Notes under the pieces: model-generated
What the model was told of the DNA's origin: nothing
The model's input: only the letters and a program-made list of their open reading frames with translations
Database searches by the model: none
Assembly: GCA_964036275.1 (NCBI GenBank)
Contig: OZ038437.1
Span: forward strand, 11,600,733 to 11,664,732
DNA: 64,000 nucleotides
Direction: 5' to 3'
Source of the DNA: Litoditis marina
Taxonomy: Eukaryota; Nematoda; Chromadorea; Rhabditida; Rhabditidae
Position numbers and translations under genes: made by a program
Shown: positions 44,231 through 55,555 of the stretch, piece after piece
How positions within the stretch are numbered: position 1 is the first letter of the stretch
Layout of the letters: each line of letters opens with the position of its first letter

Positions 44231-47031
44231 TAAAACTATTTGTACAACGTTGTTTGGGGGATGATCGGAGAAAACGAAGAAGTCTTGCTCAGATGGACTT
44301 GAATTATGATGAACACAAAAGTTTTTCAGTGTTTTACGATTATTCTGACCTTTTTATCTGGATAACTGATTCAGCAGAGAAAAGAGTTTTCAGATATCGA
44401 AATTTCAAATTTACACAGTCAAAACAATGTCTGCGTTGTAGTTTGATCTCGGTACACACTAGAGTTCACGAATTTCGACCGAAAACCAACGGAATCAAAC
44501 TACAAACACAGACAATACAGGTTGAAGGCAGAGTTCAACTCAGTGAGCGATGTTCGCAATATTGTGCCAATATGCATAAGAAATAGGTTGATTCTTTCTA
44601 TATGATGAGAACAGAGAAACTGAATGAACAGTGGTTCACTCTTGGACTATTTACGAATTTCGTGTTCCTAATTTGGACTTTGTTTTTTTTGCAGACACTC
44701 AATTCTGCGTGGATCGCCGTCTCAATTACCCATGCATTGAAATTGGAATGAGCTTACCAGTTATTATGGATATTCGGTCAGGAAAAAGGGAAAAGGATAG
44801 AAAATACTTGTTTTTAAAAAAAATTCCAGTCATAAGTTCAGCTTTGTTTGAGATTGAAGAAACGCAACAAAGATTCCGAATATAGAACCAAAAATTTGAA
44901 AGTTTGATGTGAAACTCGGGCCGGAAAAAAAAGAGAAATTCTCATAGGTAGTTATTATTAATGTAACATATTTCACAGTTACGACCGGAAGAATTTTTTA
45001 AAGTTTACATTTTCCAACAAGAAGATTAAGTTTGATCTCGGCGTAAATCAATACTTTTAAATCTCTGGTTCTGCAAAAACTCAACAATGTCCGTATTTTT
45101 ACTACTGCATATGAAGATGAGAAACTAAACTAAAAATATACGTGTTCTTACTACAAATATGAAAGGCTATTTGGCTAGCCATCCATGTAAATAAAGTTTG
45201 ATCGAAATTTTCATGCCTATTTTACATATCAAGTCTATTTAAAATTTCCTATTTAGTTCCAGACAAACTTTTCTGAATGGGTGGGTGGCTAGGAACCTTT
45301 AAAACTTCTAAACGGGTGGCAATTTGACTAGCCATCCATGTAAATAAACTATGATCGAAATTTTCATGCCTATTTTCTTTTTTAATCTTTTTTAATGTCA
45401 TATCTTGTTCCAGACGAATTATTCCAAATGGGTGGCTATTTGGAATGGCGACTGACACACAAAAATATATTTAAAATATAAGCTGAACATGTTTGAATAA
45501 TGTACGTTTTATCACTACAGATTATGTTAATTTTGTCCAAAACGTGTCCAAAACTTCTAAATGAGTGGCTATTTGGATTGGCGGAGTAGATAAAGCATAG
45601 AATAAAAGAATAGTTCAACAAAACTCAACATTTACTCATATTTATCCCTCTTTCACATATGTAGAATTTTTTTAAAAATGTCCCATCTAGTTCCAGGCGA
45701 ACTATTCTTAATGGGTGGCTATTTGGAATAGCCAGCCTGAGACACAAAACAGTGATTCAAAACATAATCGGAGGAGGTTTGGAAAATTGTACATTTTATT
45801 ACTATAAATTAGCTTTTTTCCTCCAAGTTTCGGTGGTTAGAAACCTTAAAGTGTTCAAAACTTCCAAATGGGTGGCTATTTGGAATGGCGACTTGGGAGG
45901 AGTATGTGACAAAAAATGACCTCAGGCGACACATTAGTCACTACGCGATGAGGCTCTTAGAAATCAATGCTTGGAACTGGGCGATGTTTATTTAAAGTGG
46001 ACATGAAACATTTCAGCGATCTAACTTGAATTCAGATTTTTTTCTCCGTGAGAGGATGATTATTCTTAATAGTGTTAATTAAAAATTTCAACTGAATAAC
46101 TTAGATTTGGAACTTATCCGCAATGCTTGGTTAGGACAAAAAAGATGAAAACTACAGAGATAAAACTGGGCAATGTTTACTTGGTCATGAAACGTTTCGA
46201 TGAACGAAGAAGACATTTGAATCGACTTGTTCCCCTATACTATCAGCCTAAAAGTTCCGTCAGAGTGACAGAGAGTGAAAAAGCAATCAATGCTGCTTCG
46301 AAAGAGCAGGATGTTTATTTGTAGTGGACATAGAACATTTCAGCGGATTAGATTGGATTTTGAATTTTTTAATGAAATTTTTGTCCCGAAATAGATAGAA
46401 AATGCAAAAAAAATGAATTCTTGGAAACTGGGCGACATTTATTTGTTTTGGATATGAAACATTGCGATAATTTGAATAGCCTGTTAATCATTTGAATAGA
46501 AACCCCCGCCAAATCATCTATTACCCTAGCAACTACTACTGCTAGCCATACTGATATTGGGTACCGGCTGGCACTGATATTGTTATTTACATTTGTTGTT
46601 TACTATTTACAGACACCTGTTTTCTGAACAAACACCTCATATAACGGTGGTACAAAAACATAATTATACCATATTGTTGTACTGTGAACAAAGTTGATAG
46701 TCACATTAAACGTGAAACAAACCCGGAACCGTTTTTATGCCTTTTGTAAGTTTGTGAATAATGAATAATAAGCACTAGGCATCCCTCACAAGTAAAACTT
46801 TCATACAAGCTCTATGATGAACATGTATGTGAAGTGTGGTCAGGTCAAAAAAGAGTGTATACTGCTAGTCAAGTGCAACTAACGTGAAAAACGTGAGACG
46901 CGTAGAACTCAAGACCGTGCCTGATAAAGTGCAAATTTGATGGGATACCTCACGTTTTCACGTGTTTTTACTTACCAATAGTACATCAAACTTGTTCATT
47001 ATGAGAAAAGTAGAAAACGTTAGTTTTATAA
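44231..47031. repeat. Gene-free stretch of decayed tandem repeats
   Basis: 45165-45900: units carrying AGCCATCCATGTAAATAAA, TTTGATCGAAATTTTCATGC and AATGGGTGGCTATTTGGAAT recur with variable spacing (about 154 bp for the first two, then about 285 bp). 45960-46475: units with AACTGGGCGATGTTTATTT and GGACATGAAACATTTCAGCG occur about four times. ORFs at 44254-44586 and 44631-44885 lack splice or domain support, and the first contains a GTAGTTTGATC ... AATCAAACTAC foldback and lacks an ATG at its start. I do not annotate them as genes. Confidence 0.5.
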
Positions 47032-47095
47032 TCACTGCTCATCAACTATCAAGATGCTTCTGCTTCGTTTCATCTTGATAGTTAATTCGCAGTGA
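47032..47095 (+). other. 64-nt hairpin resembling a microRNA precursor
   Basis: A 25-nt left arm (starts TCACTGC, ends ATCAAGATG) pairs with a 25-nt right arm (starts CATCTTGAT, ends GCAGTGA). There is one symmetrical 5x5 mismatch and a 14-nt loop (CTTCTGCTTCGTTT). Length and shape fit a pre-miRNA. Weaker pairing continues outwards (AAACGTTAG.../...TTAAACGT), so it could instead be a foldback transposon. A plus or minus strand product is equally possible from sequence alone. Confidence 0.35.
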
Positions 47096-47917
47096 TCATA
47101 ATGAATATTAAACGTCAATGAATCTCGTATGATATACTATTCAAAATCAGAAGTCGATTTTCATTTCTGAGAGAGTAGTTGGCAAAATGACCGTGAAAAG
47201 TGACCGCCGTGCCGAGTTTTTATTATGAATTGACAGCACTCGAACAAGGCTAGACAACCACGTAGAGATCACGGAAAACGAGAGACGCAGGGTTAAGTAG
47301 TTCACAAATAAGTGCAACTCTTTGAGAAATAGAAAAAGTTTTGGATGATAGTCCTTTTTTGAATATTGGAACTGGAATTAAGAAGAAACATTACACTAAT
47401 ATTACAAACTCTACCTATAATAAATACTTTGAATAAAATGTAGAAAAGTTCAAAGTAAGATTTTAGTGTTTTCACGGCGAATGATTTAACAGTTAAGTTG
47501 GGCTAAAATGTTAACATTTACAGTCAATTCATATAACTTATTTTAGTGAGTTTATGTTGAAAAAAATCATGAAGTTCACGTGGACATCACACGTGAACTG
47601 ACGTACATTAATAGGATGTTGCATCACAATTGACAAAATGTGTAAGTTTATGAAATTCACTAGTTTCACTAGTTTGAGTTTCATGTTTTCACGTAAAATT
47701 ATGCAAGTTGAGTTGAGAGCAGGAAAGTAAAAGTTCATAGAGTTCAATTGAAAATCGAACATCAAATGACACGTAAAAATCACACGTAAAATGACGCGAT
47801 TGTGTAGATATGTGCATCGCAGCACTTCACCAACGATGCCACAATTGAGAAAATAAACAAGGCAAGTACGGACTTTTTTCGAGCCAAAACCGGCCGGGAG
47901 TGTCGTACGCGAAATAA

Positions 47918-48490
47918 TGAAGAGAGACGGAAGAGAGATGAGAGAGAAAGAGAGAAAAGAGAGAGAGGGAGAAGGGAGAGAAGAGAGAGAAAGAAGAAAG
48001 AGAAGAGAGAGAGAGAGAGAGAAAGAGGGAGAAAGAGAAGAAAAAAGAAAGAGGGAGAGAAGAGAAAAGAGAGAAAGAAAAAGAGAACGAACAATGATAT
48101 TTTAAACTTTAATATACCTCGAGGCACCGTGTTGAAAGATCAAATCCAGCAGAAAATGAGGAATACAGTACTTGAAGTTTTTTTGGGGCAACTACTATAT
48201 GTCAGAATAAAAACGACACAACTGAAGTTTGAGAGAGAAAGAGAGAATGAAGGAAAAGAAAAGAGAGGGGGTGAGAGAGAATGAAGGAAAAGAAAAGAGA
48301 GGGGGTGAGAGAGAATGAAGGAAAAGAAAAGAGAGGGGGTGAGAGAGAAAAAGAGAGAGAGAAAGAGAGAGAGGGAGAGAGAGAAAGAGAGAAAAGAAGA
48401 GAGAGACGTGACAGAGAAAAAGAGAGAGAGAGAAAGAGAGAAAGGGTGAGAGAGAGAGAGAAAGAGAGAGAAAGATAGAGAGAGAAAGCA
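47918..48490 (+). repeat. GA-rich microsatellite and 34-bp minisatellite
   Basis: Two purine-only tracts (about 47918-48090 and 48230-48490) of GAGAGA/GAAAGA lie either side of a unique spacer. Within the second, GAGAATGAAGGAAAAGAAAA plus GAGAGGGGGTGAGA is repeated three times in tandem. A third GA tract is at 49553-49660. The long Arg/Glu or Ser/Leu/Phe ORFs on both strands come from this composition. Such tracts can form triplex DNA. Confidence 0.75.
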
Positions 48491-49113
48491 AAAACTCCCC
48501 CTGAACATCACTATGCACACCTGCCAACTGCCTGAATAAAAGAGAGACGACACAACTGAAATTTGATCCCCCACTCGTCCCGGAAAAAAGAGTGAGTAAT
48601 GGGTGTCACGCAAATACTAAACCAGATGGGAAAGAAATAGTGGAGTGAAACGTGTACAAACACTTTTTTCACGTGTTCCACACGTTTAACGTGAAAATGT
48701 AGTTCACGTTAGGTGTAGGTGTCACGCAAAAATTAAGGCGAAAAGTAAATCAAAAAACGCCAAAGAATCTCTGGGAGACTTTGTAGAAAAAGTAGTAAAA
48801 CGTGAATGCATCAGATATTGGGACATGGGAATATACTAAACTGTAAATTGAATAGTCACGTAAAGTTAGCATTCTAATGAGGCGTCATGCATTGCTCGTC
48901 ACTGAGTTTTGCTGTGTTTAACATGTTTCACGTGACTATGCCACTGACTAACAGTATACTCCATAATCAAGAAAACTAAGTTGTAGTTTGTAGTTTCATC
49001 GAGTATGAATAAATTGAGTTTTGCCCCGAAACTGGGGTATGACATTGAAACATGCAAATGAGGTCCATAATGGTGGATCAATAACCAGATGCATAGGTGC
49101 CTATATTAACTAC

Positions 49114-49154
49114 GGGGGGGGGGGGGGGGGAGAGTTAGACAACCCCCCCCCCCC
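49114..49154 (+). repeat. Poly-G/poly-C pair
   Basis: Seventeen G (49114-49130) are followed after 12 bases by twelve C (49143-49154). On one strand the two can pair as a 12-bp GC hairpin with loop AGAGTTAGACAA; each alone can form a quadruplex or i-motif. Such a stretch is prone to deletion and sequencing error. Confidence 0.8.
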
Positions 49155-50152
49155 GCCCTAAATATAGAGGGAAGTCCTAAGAAAGTTGTCACGTGAATAA
49201 ATTAACGGACTAAGATATTGATAAAGTTACTGTAAAAGTTATACTGCAGGGGTGGGGAACGGGGGGTTAGACCCCTACCTCCCCTGTACTGTAGGTGAAT
49301 TACTGTAATTAAAACTGATATTAAATATTAGTGTTAAATTTAACTGGAATACAATATTTTGTCATAAAGTCTTCCAGATGATATCAGCAATTGTGAGTGG
49401 CACCTTTGACCGAGCGCATTATTTCTTAGTAATATCTAGTAAATACAAAAAAACAACCGAAATGGGTCAACTGAAACAACATAAAATCAGAATACTGTTA
49501 TCACTTAAATGCATGAATGAAACAATAGATTGTTACTTGTTGCTGAAAAAAAGGGAGAGTGAAAGAGAAGAGAGAGAGAGAGCGCGAGGGAGAGAAAGGG
49601 AAAGAGAGATAGAGACAAAGGGAGAGAGAGTGGAAGCGAGAGGGAAAATGAGAGAGAGACCCCCCGCGTATCTAGGTAAATTACCACTATACTGGCCTCC
49701 ACATAGATGATCCCTCTATGAGTGAACTAGTTAGCGAAAGTAGTTATGTTGAGCCATTGTTTATTACGACTAGACGCCTGCGGCGTCTAGCAGTTCTAAA
49801 TCTTGTATATTACTTGTAAAATTCTGTACAAAACGATACCAAACATGACTATGCTCCGTTATACCAAGCCCGTGCCATGCCCGCGTTCTGTTAAAATTTA
49901 TAATTGTGTTCAGCATGAGCAAATACGATAACATTCGTTGTTCAATTTTTGTACTGGTAAGCCTACTTTTAAAAAAAATTGTCGCGTCACGTGCACGCGC
50001 GCGTTTTTTTTCTGATAATTTGAATCGACATTAGCACAAGCAGTTACGATCACACCAGTTCGCCGAATTCTGTACTGTAAAACCTACTTTAAACTTTTGT
50101 CGCGTCGCGTGCACGCGCGCGCGCTCTGTCAAAATGTATAATTGTGTTTAGC

Positions 50153-50629
50153 ATGAGCACGGACAACTACATTTGTTCGCCACTGATTTTGTTGCCACTA
50201 TTGCTTACCATTGACCTGCCAAAGAGTTTCACGTATGTGAAAAGCCTGCCAGATTACTTCGTTGACAACAACGCATGCCTATGTCCTGCCAAAGAGTTCC
50301 GTGGTTGTAATGCCTGCCAACACAATTTTTTTGACAACAACGCGTGCTCCTACAGAACATGTTCACGTAGCTGTCAGGCCTGTGAACCTATGTCATCCTG
50401 CGAAAAGTGTTTACGTAGTTGTAAGGCCTGCGAACCTATGTTAGCCTGCAAGAATTGTTCACGTAGTTGTAAGACCTGCGAACCTATATTATCCTTTGAA
50501 AAATGTTCACGTAGTTGTAAGGCCTGCGAACCTATGTTATCCTGGGAAAAAAGTTCACGTAGTTGTAAGGCTTGCGAAAAATGTTCACGTAGTTGTAAGA
50601 CCTGCGAAAAAATGTTTACGTCGTTGTAA
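50153..50629 (+). CDS. Cys-rich repeat ORF with signal-like N-terminus
   Basis: ATG at 50153 opens 158 codons. The start (MSTDNYICSPLILLPLLLTI) is hydrophobic and signal-like. Then come two DNNAC segments and tandem CSRSCKACEPMLSCEK-type units, about eight, with Cys in regular register. The translated frame is lost at about 50613 by a one-base shift; the same Cys frame continues in another frame to 50909 and then meets TGA. The ATG and first residues derive from the CG-rich unit present throughout the neighbouring array (MSxYNxTCLPIF in those units). It may be a young, fast-changing gene or only satellite translation. There is no splice or expression evidence. Confidence 0.25.
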   Translation: MSTDNYICSPLILLPLLLTIDLPKSFTYVKSLPDYFVDNNACLCPAKEFRGCNACQHNFFDNNACSYRTCSRSCQACEPMSSCEKCLRSCKACEPMLACKNCSRSCKTCEPILSFEKCSRSCKACEPMLSWEKSSRSCKACEKCSRSCKTCEKMFTSL

Positions 50630-52560
50630 GGCCTGCGAACCTATGTTATCCTGCAAAAACTGTTCACGTATTTGTGAGGCCTGCGAAAAATGTTCACGTA
50701 GTTGTAAGGCCTGCGAAAAATGTTCACGTAGTTGTAAGGCCTGCAAACCTATGTTATCCTGCAAAAAATATTCACGTAGCTGTAAGGTTTGCGAACCTAT
50801 GTTATCCTGCGAAAATTGTTCACGTAGTTGTAAGGCTTGCGGAAAATGTTTACGTAGTTGTAAGGCCTGCGAAAAATGCTCACGTAGTTGTAAGGCCTGC
50901 GAAAAATGATCACGTAGTTGTAAGGCCTGCGAAAATTGTTCACGTAGTTGTAAGGCCTGCAGAAAATGTTCACGTAGTTATAATGCCTGCGAAAAATGTT
51001 CACGTAGTTGTAAGGCCTGCGAAAAATGTTCACGTAGTTGTAAGGCCTGCGAAAAATGTTCACGTAGTTGTAAGGCTTGCGAAAAATGTTCACGTAGTTG
51101 TAAGGCCTGCGAAAAATGATCACGTAGTTGTAAGGCCTGCGAAAATTGTTCACGTAGTTGTAAGGCCTGCAGAAAATGTTCACGTAGTTATAATGCCTGC
51201 GAAAAATGTTCACGTAGTTGTAAGGCCTGCGAAAAATGTTCACGTAGTTGTAGGGCCTGCGAAAAATGTTCACGTAGTTGTTAGGCCTGCGAAAAATGTT
51301 CACGTAGTTGTGAGGCCTGCGAAAAATGTTCATGTAGTTGTAAGGCCTGCGAAAAATGTTCACGTAGTTATAATGCCTGCGAAAAATGTTCACGTAGTTG
51401 CAAGGCCTGCGAAAAAAGTTCACGCAGTTCTAACGCCTGCGAAAAATGTTCACGTAGTTGTAAGGCCTGCGAAAAATGTTTACGTAGTTGTAAGGCACAC
51501 AAAAAATGATCACGTAGTTCTAAGGCCTGCGAAAAAGGTTCACGTAGTTCTAAGGCCTGCAAAAAAGGTCCACAATTGTAAGGCCTGCAAAAAAGGTTCA
51601 CGTAGTTGTAAGGCCTGCGAAAAATGTTCACGTAGTTGTAAGGCCTGCAAACCTATGTTATCCTGCAAAAAATATTCACGTAGCTGTAAGGTTTGCGAAC
51701 CTATGTTATCCTGCGAAAATTGTTCACGTAGTTGTAAGGCTTGCGAAAAATGTTTACGTAGTTGTAAGGCCTGCGAAAAATGTTCACGTAGTTGTAAGGC
51801 CTGCGAAAAATGATCACGTAGTTGTAAGGCCTGCGAAAATTGTTCACGTAGTTGTAAGGCCTGCAGAAAATGTTCACGTAGTTATAATGCCTGCGAAAAA
51901 TGTTCACGTAAATGTAAGGCCTGCGAAAAATGTTCACGTAGTTGTAAGGCCTGCGAAAAATGTTCACGTAGTTGTAAGGCTTGCGAAAAATGTTCACGTA
52001 GTTGTAAGGCCTGCAAAAATTGTTCACGTAGTTGTTAGGCCTGCGAAAAATGTTCACGTAGTTGTGAGGCCTGCGAAAAATGTTCATGTAGTTGTAAGGC
52101 CTGCGAAAAATGTTCACGTAGTTATAATGCCTGCGAAAAATGTTCACGTAGTTGCAAGGCCTGCGAAAAAAGTTCACGCAGTTCTAACGCCTGCGAAAAA
52201 GGTTCACGTAGTTGCAAGGCCTGCGAAAAAAGTTCACGTAGTTCTGAGGCTTGCGAAAAAGGTTCACGTAGTTGTAAGGCCTGCGAAAAATGTTTACGTA
52301 GTTGTAAGGCACACAAAAAATGATCACGTAGTTCTAAGGCCTGCGAAAAAGGTTCACGTAGTTCTAAGGCCTGCAAAAAAGGTCCACAATTGTAAGGCCT
52401 GCAAAAAAGGTTCACGTAAGGCCTGCGAAAAAGGTTCACGTAGTTCTAAGGCCTGCGAAAAATGTTCACGTAGTTCTAAGGCCTGCGAACCTATGTTAGC
52501 TTGCGAAAAATGTTCCGTATTTGTAAGGCCTGCGAAAAATGTCCATGTAGTGATGTTTAA
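50360..52560 (+). repeat. 30-bp minisatellite array, about 70 units
   Basis: The unit is TGTTCACGTAGTTGTAAGGC plus CTGCGAAAAA (30 bp). Some units carry an extra segment CCTATGTTATCCTGCGAAAA. The array has a superstructure: the stretch from about 50752 recurs from about 51655 (the marker AATATTCACGTAGCTGTAAGG), and GGTCCACAATTGTAAGGCC occurs at about 51567 and 52381. Because 30 is a multiple of three and the unit has few stops, long ORFs arise in several frames on both strands (NVHVVVRPAK, CSRSCKACEK, NIFRRPYNYV, EHFSQALQLR). Confidence 0.9.
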
Positions 52561-53625
52561 TTCGTGAGGCCAACCAATGTATATTGTTAATGACTTGTAA
52601 AACATCAGTTATCAATATACACAACAGATCAGTTGGGTTTTCTGTGTCGTACAAACCACGTATGTCGTACTAATTACAATTGCTAATTACGCTGACCACA
52701 TTGCCAATGGCACAGTAAACGCCAGCTATGCACGTCAACATTGGGTTACGCGCTTAGTTTTGACACATTTTAATAAACTTGTAATGTATATATTGTCATG
52801 AAATTCGATAGGGAGATACATTACAATTTTCTCTACCAGATAATATCCAACTTGTTGTATTTGAGTTGAAACTGTTCTGGGCAGTTCGGCTTAAAGAATA
52901 AGATACAAACATTTTTTGTGTCAACTTTTACGAGTGGAAAGTTTTATTTTCTTTTTTGAAATCACGTTCTCAGTAATGTGCCGTGAAGTTTTTGATAAAA
53001 TGTTGGAAACTGACTGAACACGAGCATTATCCGTAAAAATTTGCGGCCTTTTTCGTGAAAAACAACTTGCTACGCATGACTAAAACTTTAAAACAGAAAT
53101 TTGTTCACATATTCAGAAAGAAGAAGTTTTCAGCAAGGTGGAGAAATTATCTTTTAAGGATAAAGTCAAAATTGGCATGAGTTACGACTCAGCTTACACA
53201 GCGTGTCAAAATGGTGAAACGGGAAAATGTTGATACACGCTCAGTAACTCGAAAACTACAACGTTTCAGTTATCAAAAGTTATCTCATTCGAAAGAGAAC
53301 ACCTTTTTACGTAGTAGTCTCTCAAATTATTCTGTTATTTAAAACGTTCTAATACTAATTTTCATAATCAAACGGAGCTGTGATTAGCGCGTCAAATACC
53401 ATACTGGCCTCGAAATCAAGTATACATTATTTATATGGAAATATAATCATGATATTCGAATAGATTTGTCAATGTAGATACGAATCAAAAAAAAGTTTTC
53501 CGAAAAATATTAAGTTTAAAGCATATTCTCGCAGTTTTCTCTGTGATGCGTCTTAAAATCGGATGCGTCTTAAATTCTGATGCGTCTTAAAAAGGTGACA
53601 ATTGCATTGTATATACGGGTGGGGA

Positions 53626-55555
53626 CTAGACGCCTGCGGCGTCTAGCAGTTGTAAATCTTGTATATTACTTATAAAATTCTGTACAAAACGATACCAAAC
53701 ATGACTATTCTCCGTTATACCAAGCCCGTGCCATGAGTTTGCGAAAGATCGACTTTTCCCATGGTTGTAGTGCGGCCTGGCAATATATGCCATTTGGCAT
53801 GCACTCACACCTTCGTTTTCCAGGTTTTTTTTCGTATTGTAGAACCTAATTTGAATTTTTGTCGCGTCGCGTGCACGCGCGCGCGCGTTCTGTTAAAATT
53901 TATAGTTGTGTTCAGCATGAGCAATTACGATTACATTCGTTTGCCAATTATTGTACTGTAAAGCCTACTTTTGAAAAAAATTGTCGCGTCGCGTGGAAGC
54001 GCGCGCGTTTTATCAGAATGTATAATTGTGTTTAGCATGAGTGGGTACGATAACACTTGTTCGCAAAACTTCGAACTGTCAAACCTAATTTTAAATTTTT
54101 TTGTCGCGTCGCGTGCACGCGCGCGCGTTCTGTTGAAATTTATAATTGTGTCCAGCATTCGCACGTACAACTACATTTGTTTGCCGATTTTCTTAATGTG
54201 GAACCTAATTAATTTTTCTGTCGCGTCGCGTGCACGCGCGCGCGTTTTGTTAAAATTTATAACTGTTTTGAGCATGAGCAGGTACAATCACACTTGTTTG
54301 CCAATTTTCGTACTGTAAAACCTAATTTAAAATTTTTGTCGCGTCGCGTGCACGCACGCCGGTTTTGGTAATAAATTCAATCGTGTTTAGCATGAATAGA
54401 AAGAATTACACCTTTTCGCCAAGTTTTGTACACTAAGACCTATTTTGAAGTTTTTGTCGCGTCGCGTGCACGCGCGCGCCACGCGAGTTTTGGTAAAAAA
54501 TTCAATGTGTTTAGCATGAATAGAAAGAATTACACCTTTTCGCCAAGTTTTGTACGCTAAGACCTATTTTGAAGTTTTTGTCGCGTCGCGTGCACGCACG
54601 CGCGTTTTGGTGAAAAATACAATCGTGTTTAGCACGAATAGATAGAATTACACCTTTTCGCCAAGTTTTGTACACTAAGACCTATTTTGAAGTTTTTGTC
54701 GCGTCGCGTGCACGCGCGCGCCACGCGAGTTTTGGTAAAAAATTCAATGTGTTTAGCATGAATAGATAGAATTACACCTTTTCACCAAGTTTTGTATACT
54801 AAGACCTATTTTGAAGTTTTTGTCGCGTCGCGTGCACGCGCGCGCCACGCGAGTTTTGGTAAAAAATTCAATCGTGTTTAGCATGAATAGGACGAATTAC
54901 ACCTTTTCGCCAAGTTTTGTACGCTAAGACCTATTTTGAAGTTTTTGTCGCGTCGCGTGCACGCGCGCGCCACGCGAGTTTTGGTAAAAAATTCAATGTG
55001 TTTAGCATGAATAGATAGAATTACACCTTTTCACCAAGTTTTGTATACTAAGACCTATTTTGAAGTTTTTGTCGCGTCGCGTGCACGCGCGCGCCACGCG
55101 AGTTTTGGTAAAAAATTCAATGTGTTTAGCATGAATAGATAGAATTACACCTTTTCACCAAGTTTTGTATACTAAGACCTAATTTGAATTTTTTGTCGCG
55201 TCGCGTGCACGCGCGCGCGCTTTGGTAGCAAATTCAATCGTGTTTAGCATGAATAGGTAGAATGACACCTTTTCGCCAAGTTTTGTACGCTAAGACCTAT
55301 TTTGAAGTTTTTGTCGCGTCGCGTGCGCGCGCACGTTTACTGAACTAAATTTTTATTACGGTACGTGAAAATACTATTATGATATTCGAGTAGATCTTTC
55401 TAAGTAGATACGAAATAAAAAAAAGTTATCCGAAAAATATTAAGTTTAAAGCATACTCTTGCAATTTTCTCTGTGATGCGTCTTAAAATCGGATGCGTCT
55501 TAAATTCTGATGCGTCTTAAAAAGGTGACAATTGCATTGTATATATGGGTGGGGA
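53626..55555 (-). mobile_element. Helitron-like element, second module, head to tail with the first
   Basis: On the minus strand it begins TCCCCACCCATATATACAAT at 55555, preceded by A (the end of a satellite unit), and ends at 53626 in the same hairpin and CTAG. That CTAG is joined directly to the TCCCC of the first module, with no spacer. It contains the CG-rich tandem array. The shared 5' region has three GATGCGTCTTAAA strings. Outer flanks of the pair are A on the 5' side and T on the 3' side, as for Helitron insertion between A and T. Confidence 0.6.
53855..55340 (+). repeat. Tandem array of about 120-bp units with alternating CG runs
   Basis: About thirteen units each contain TTTTTGTCGCGTCGCGTGCA followed by CGCGCGCG, then AAAATTTATAATTGTGTT, AGCATGA and GCCAAxTTTTGTAC. 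Two further units are at 49980 and 50098 in the first module. The first units here are near 114-120 bp and keep a frame across units (VASRARARVLLKFI plus MSRYNHTCLPIFVL); later units are diverged with stops. The alternating purine-pyrimidine runs have strong Z-DNA potential. Confidence 0.85.

Larger units (their letters stand above)
49770..53625 (-). mobile_element. Helitron-like element, first module (non-autonomous)
   Basis: Read on the minus strand it starts TCCCCACCCGTATATACAAT at 53625 and ends at 49770 with the hairpin CTAGACGCC-GCA-GGCGTCTAG, closing in CTAG. The next base is T. The 3' 112 bp (49768-49879) is nearly identical to 53624-53735, and the 5' ~185 bp (53440-53625) is nearly identical to 55370-55555. 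So both ends are shared with the neighbouring module. It carries two CG-rich units, the 30-bp minisatellite and about 870 bp of unique DNA (52570-53440) with no ORF of note. No Rep/helicase gene is present, so it would be non-autonomous. Helitron assignment rests on end structure only. Confidence 0.6.

Noticed and set aside
44254..44586. 110-codon + ORF
   Set aside because: It begins with TTG, and part of it is a GTAGTTTGATC ... AATCAAACTAC foldback seen many times in the window.
47780..48613. ORFs of 110-157 codons rich in Ser/Leu/Phe or Arg/Glu
   Set aside because: They are produced by GA/CT microsatellites on both strands, with no other coding signal.
50674..51813. 379-codon ORF across the 30-bp minisatellite, and 208/158-codon ORFs on the other strand
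   Set aside because: A 30-bp unit with few stops gives long ORFs in several frames. This one changes from NVHVVVRPAK to CSRSCKACEK through indels, which argues against a maintained protein.
50360..52560. CRISPR-like array
   Set aside because: The 30-bp repeats are contiguous without unique spacers and the genome is eukaryotic; it is a minisatellite.
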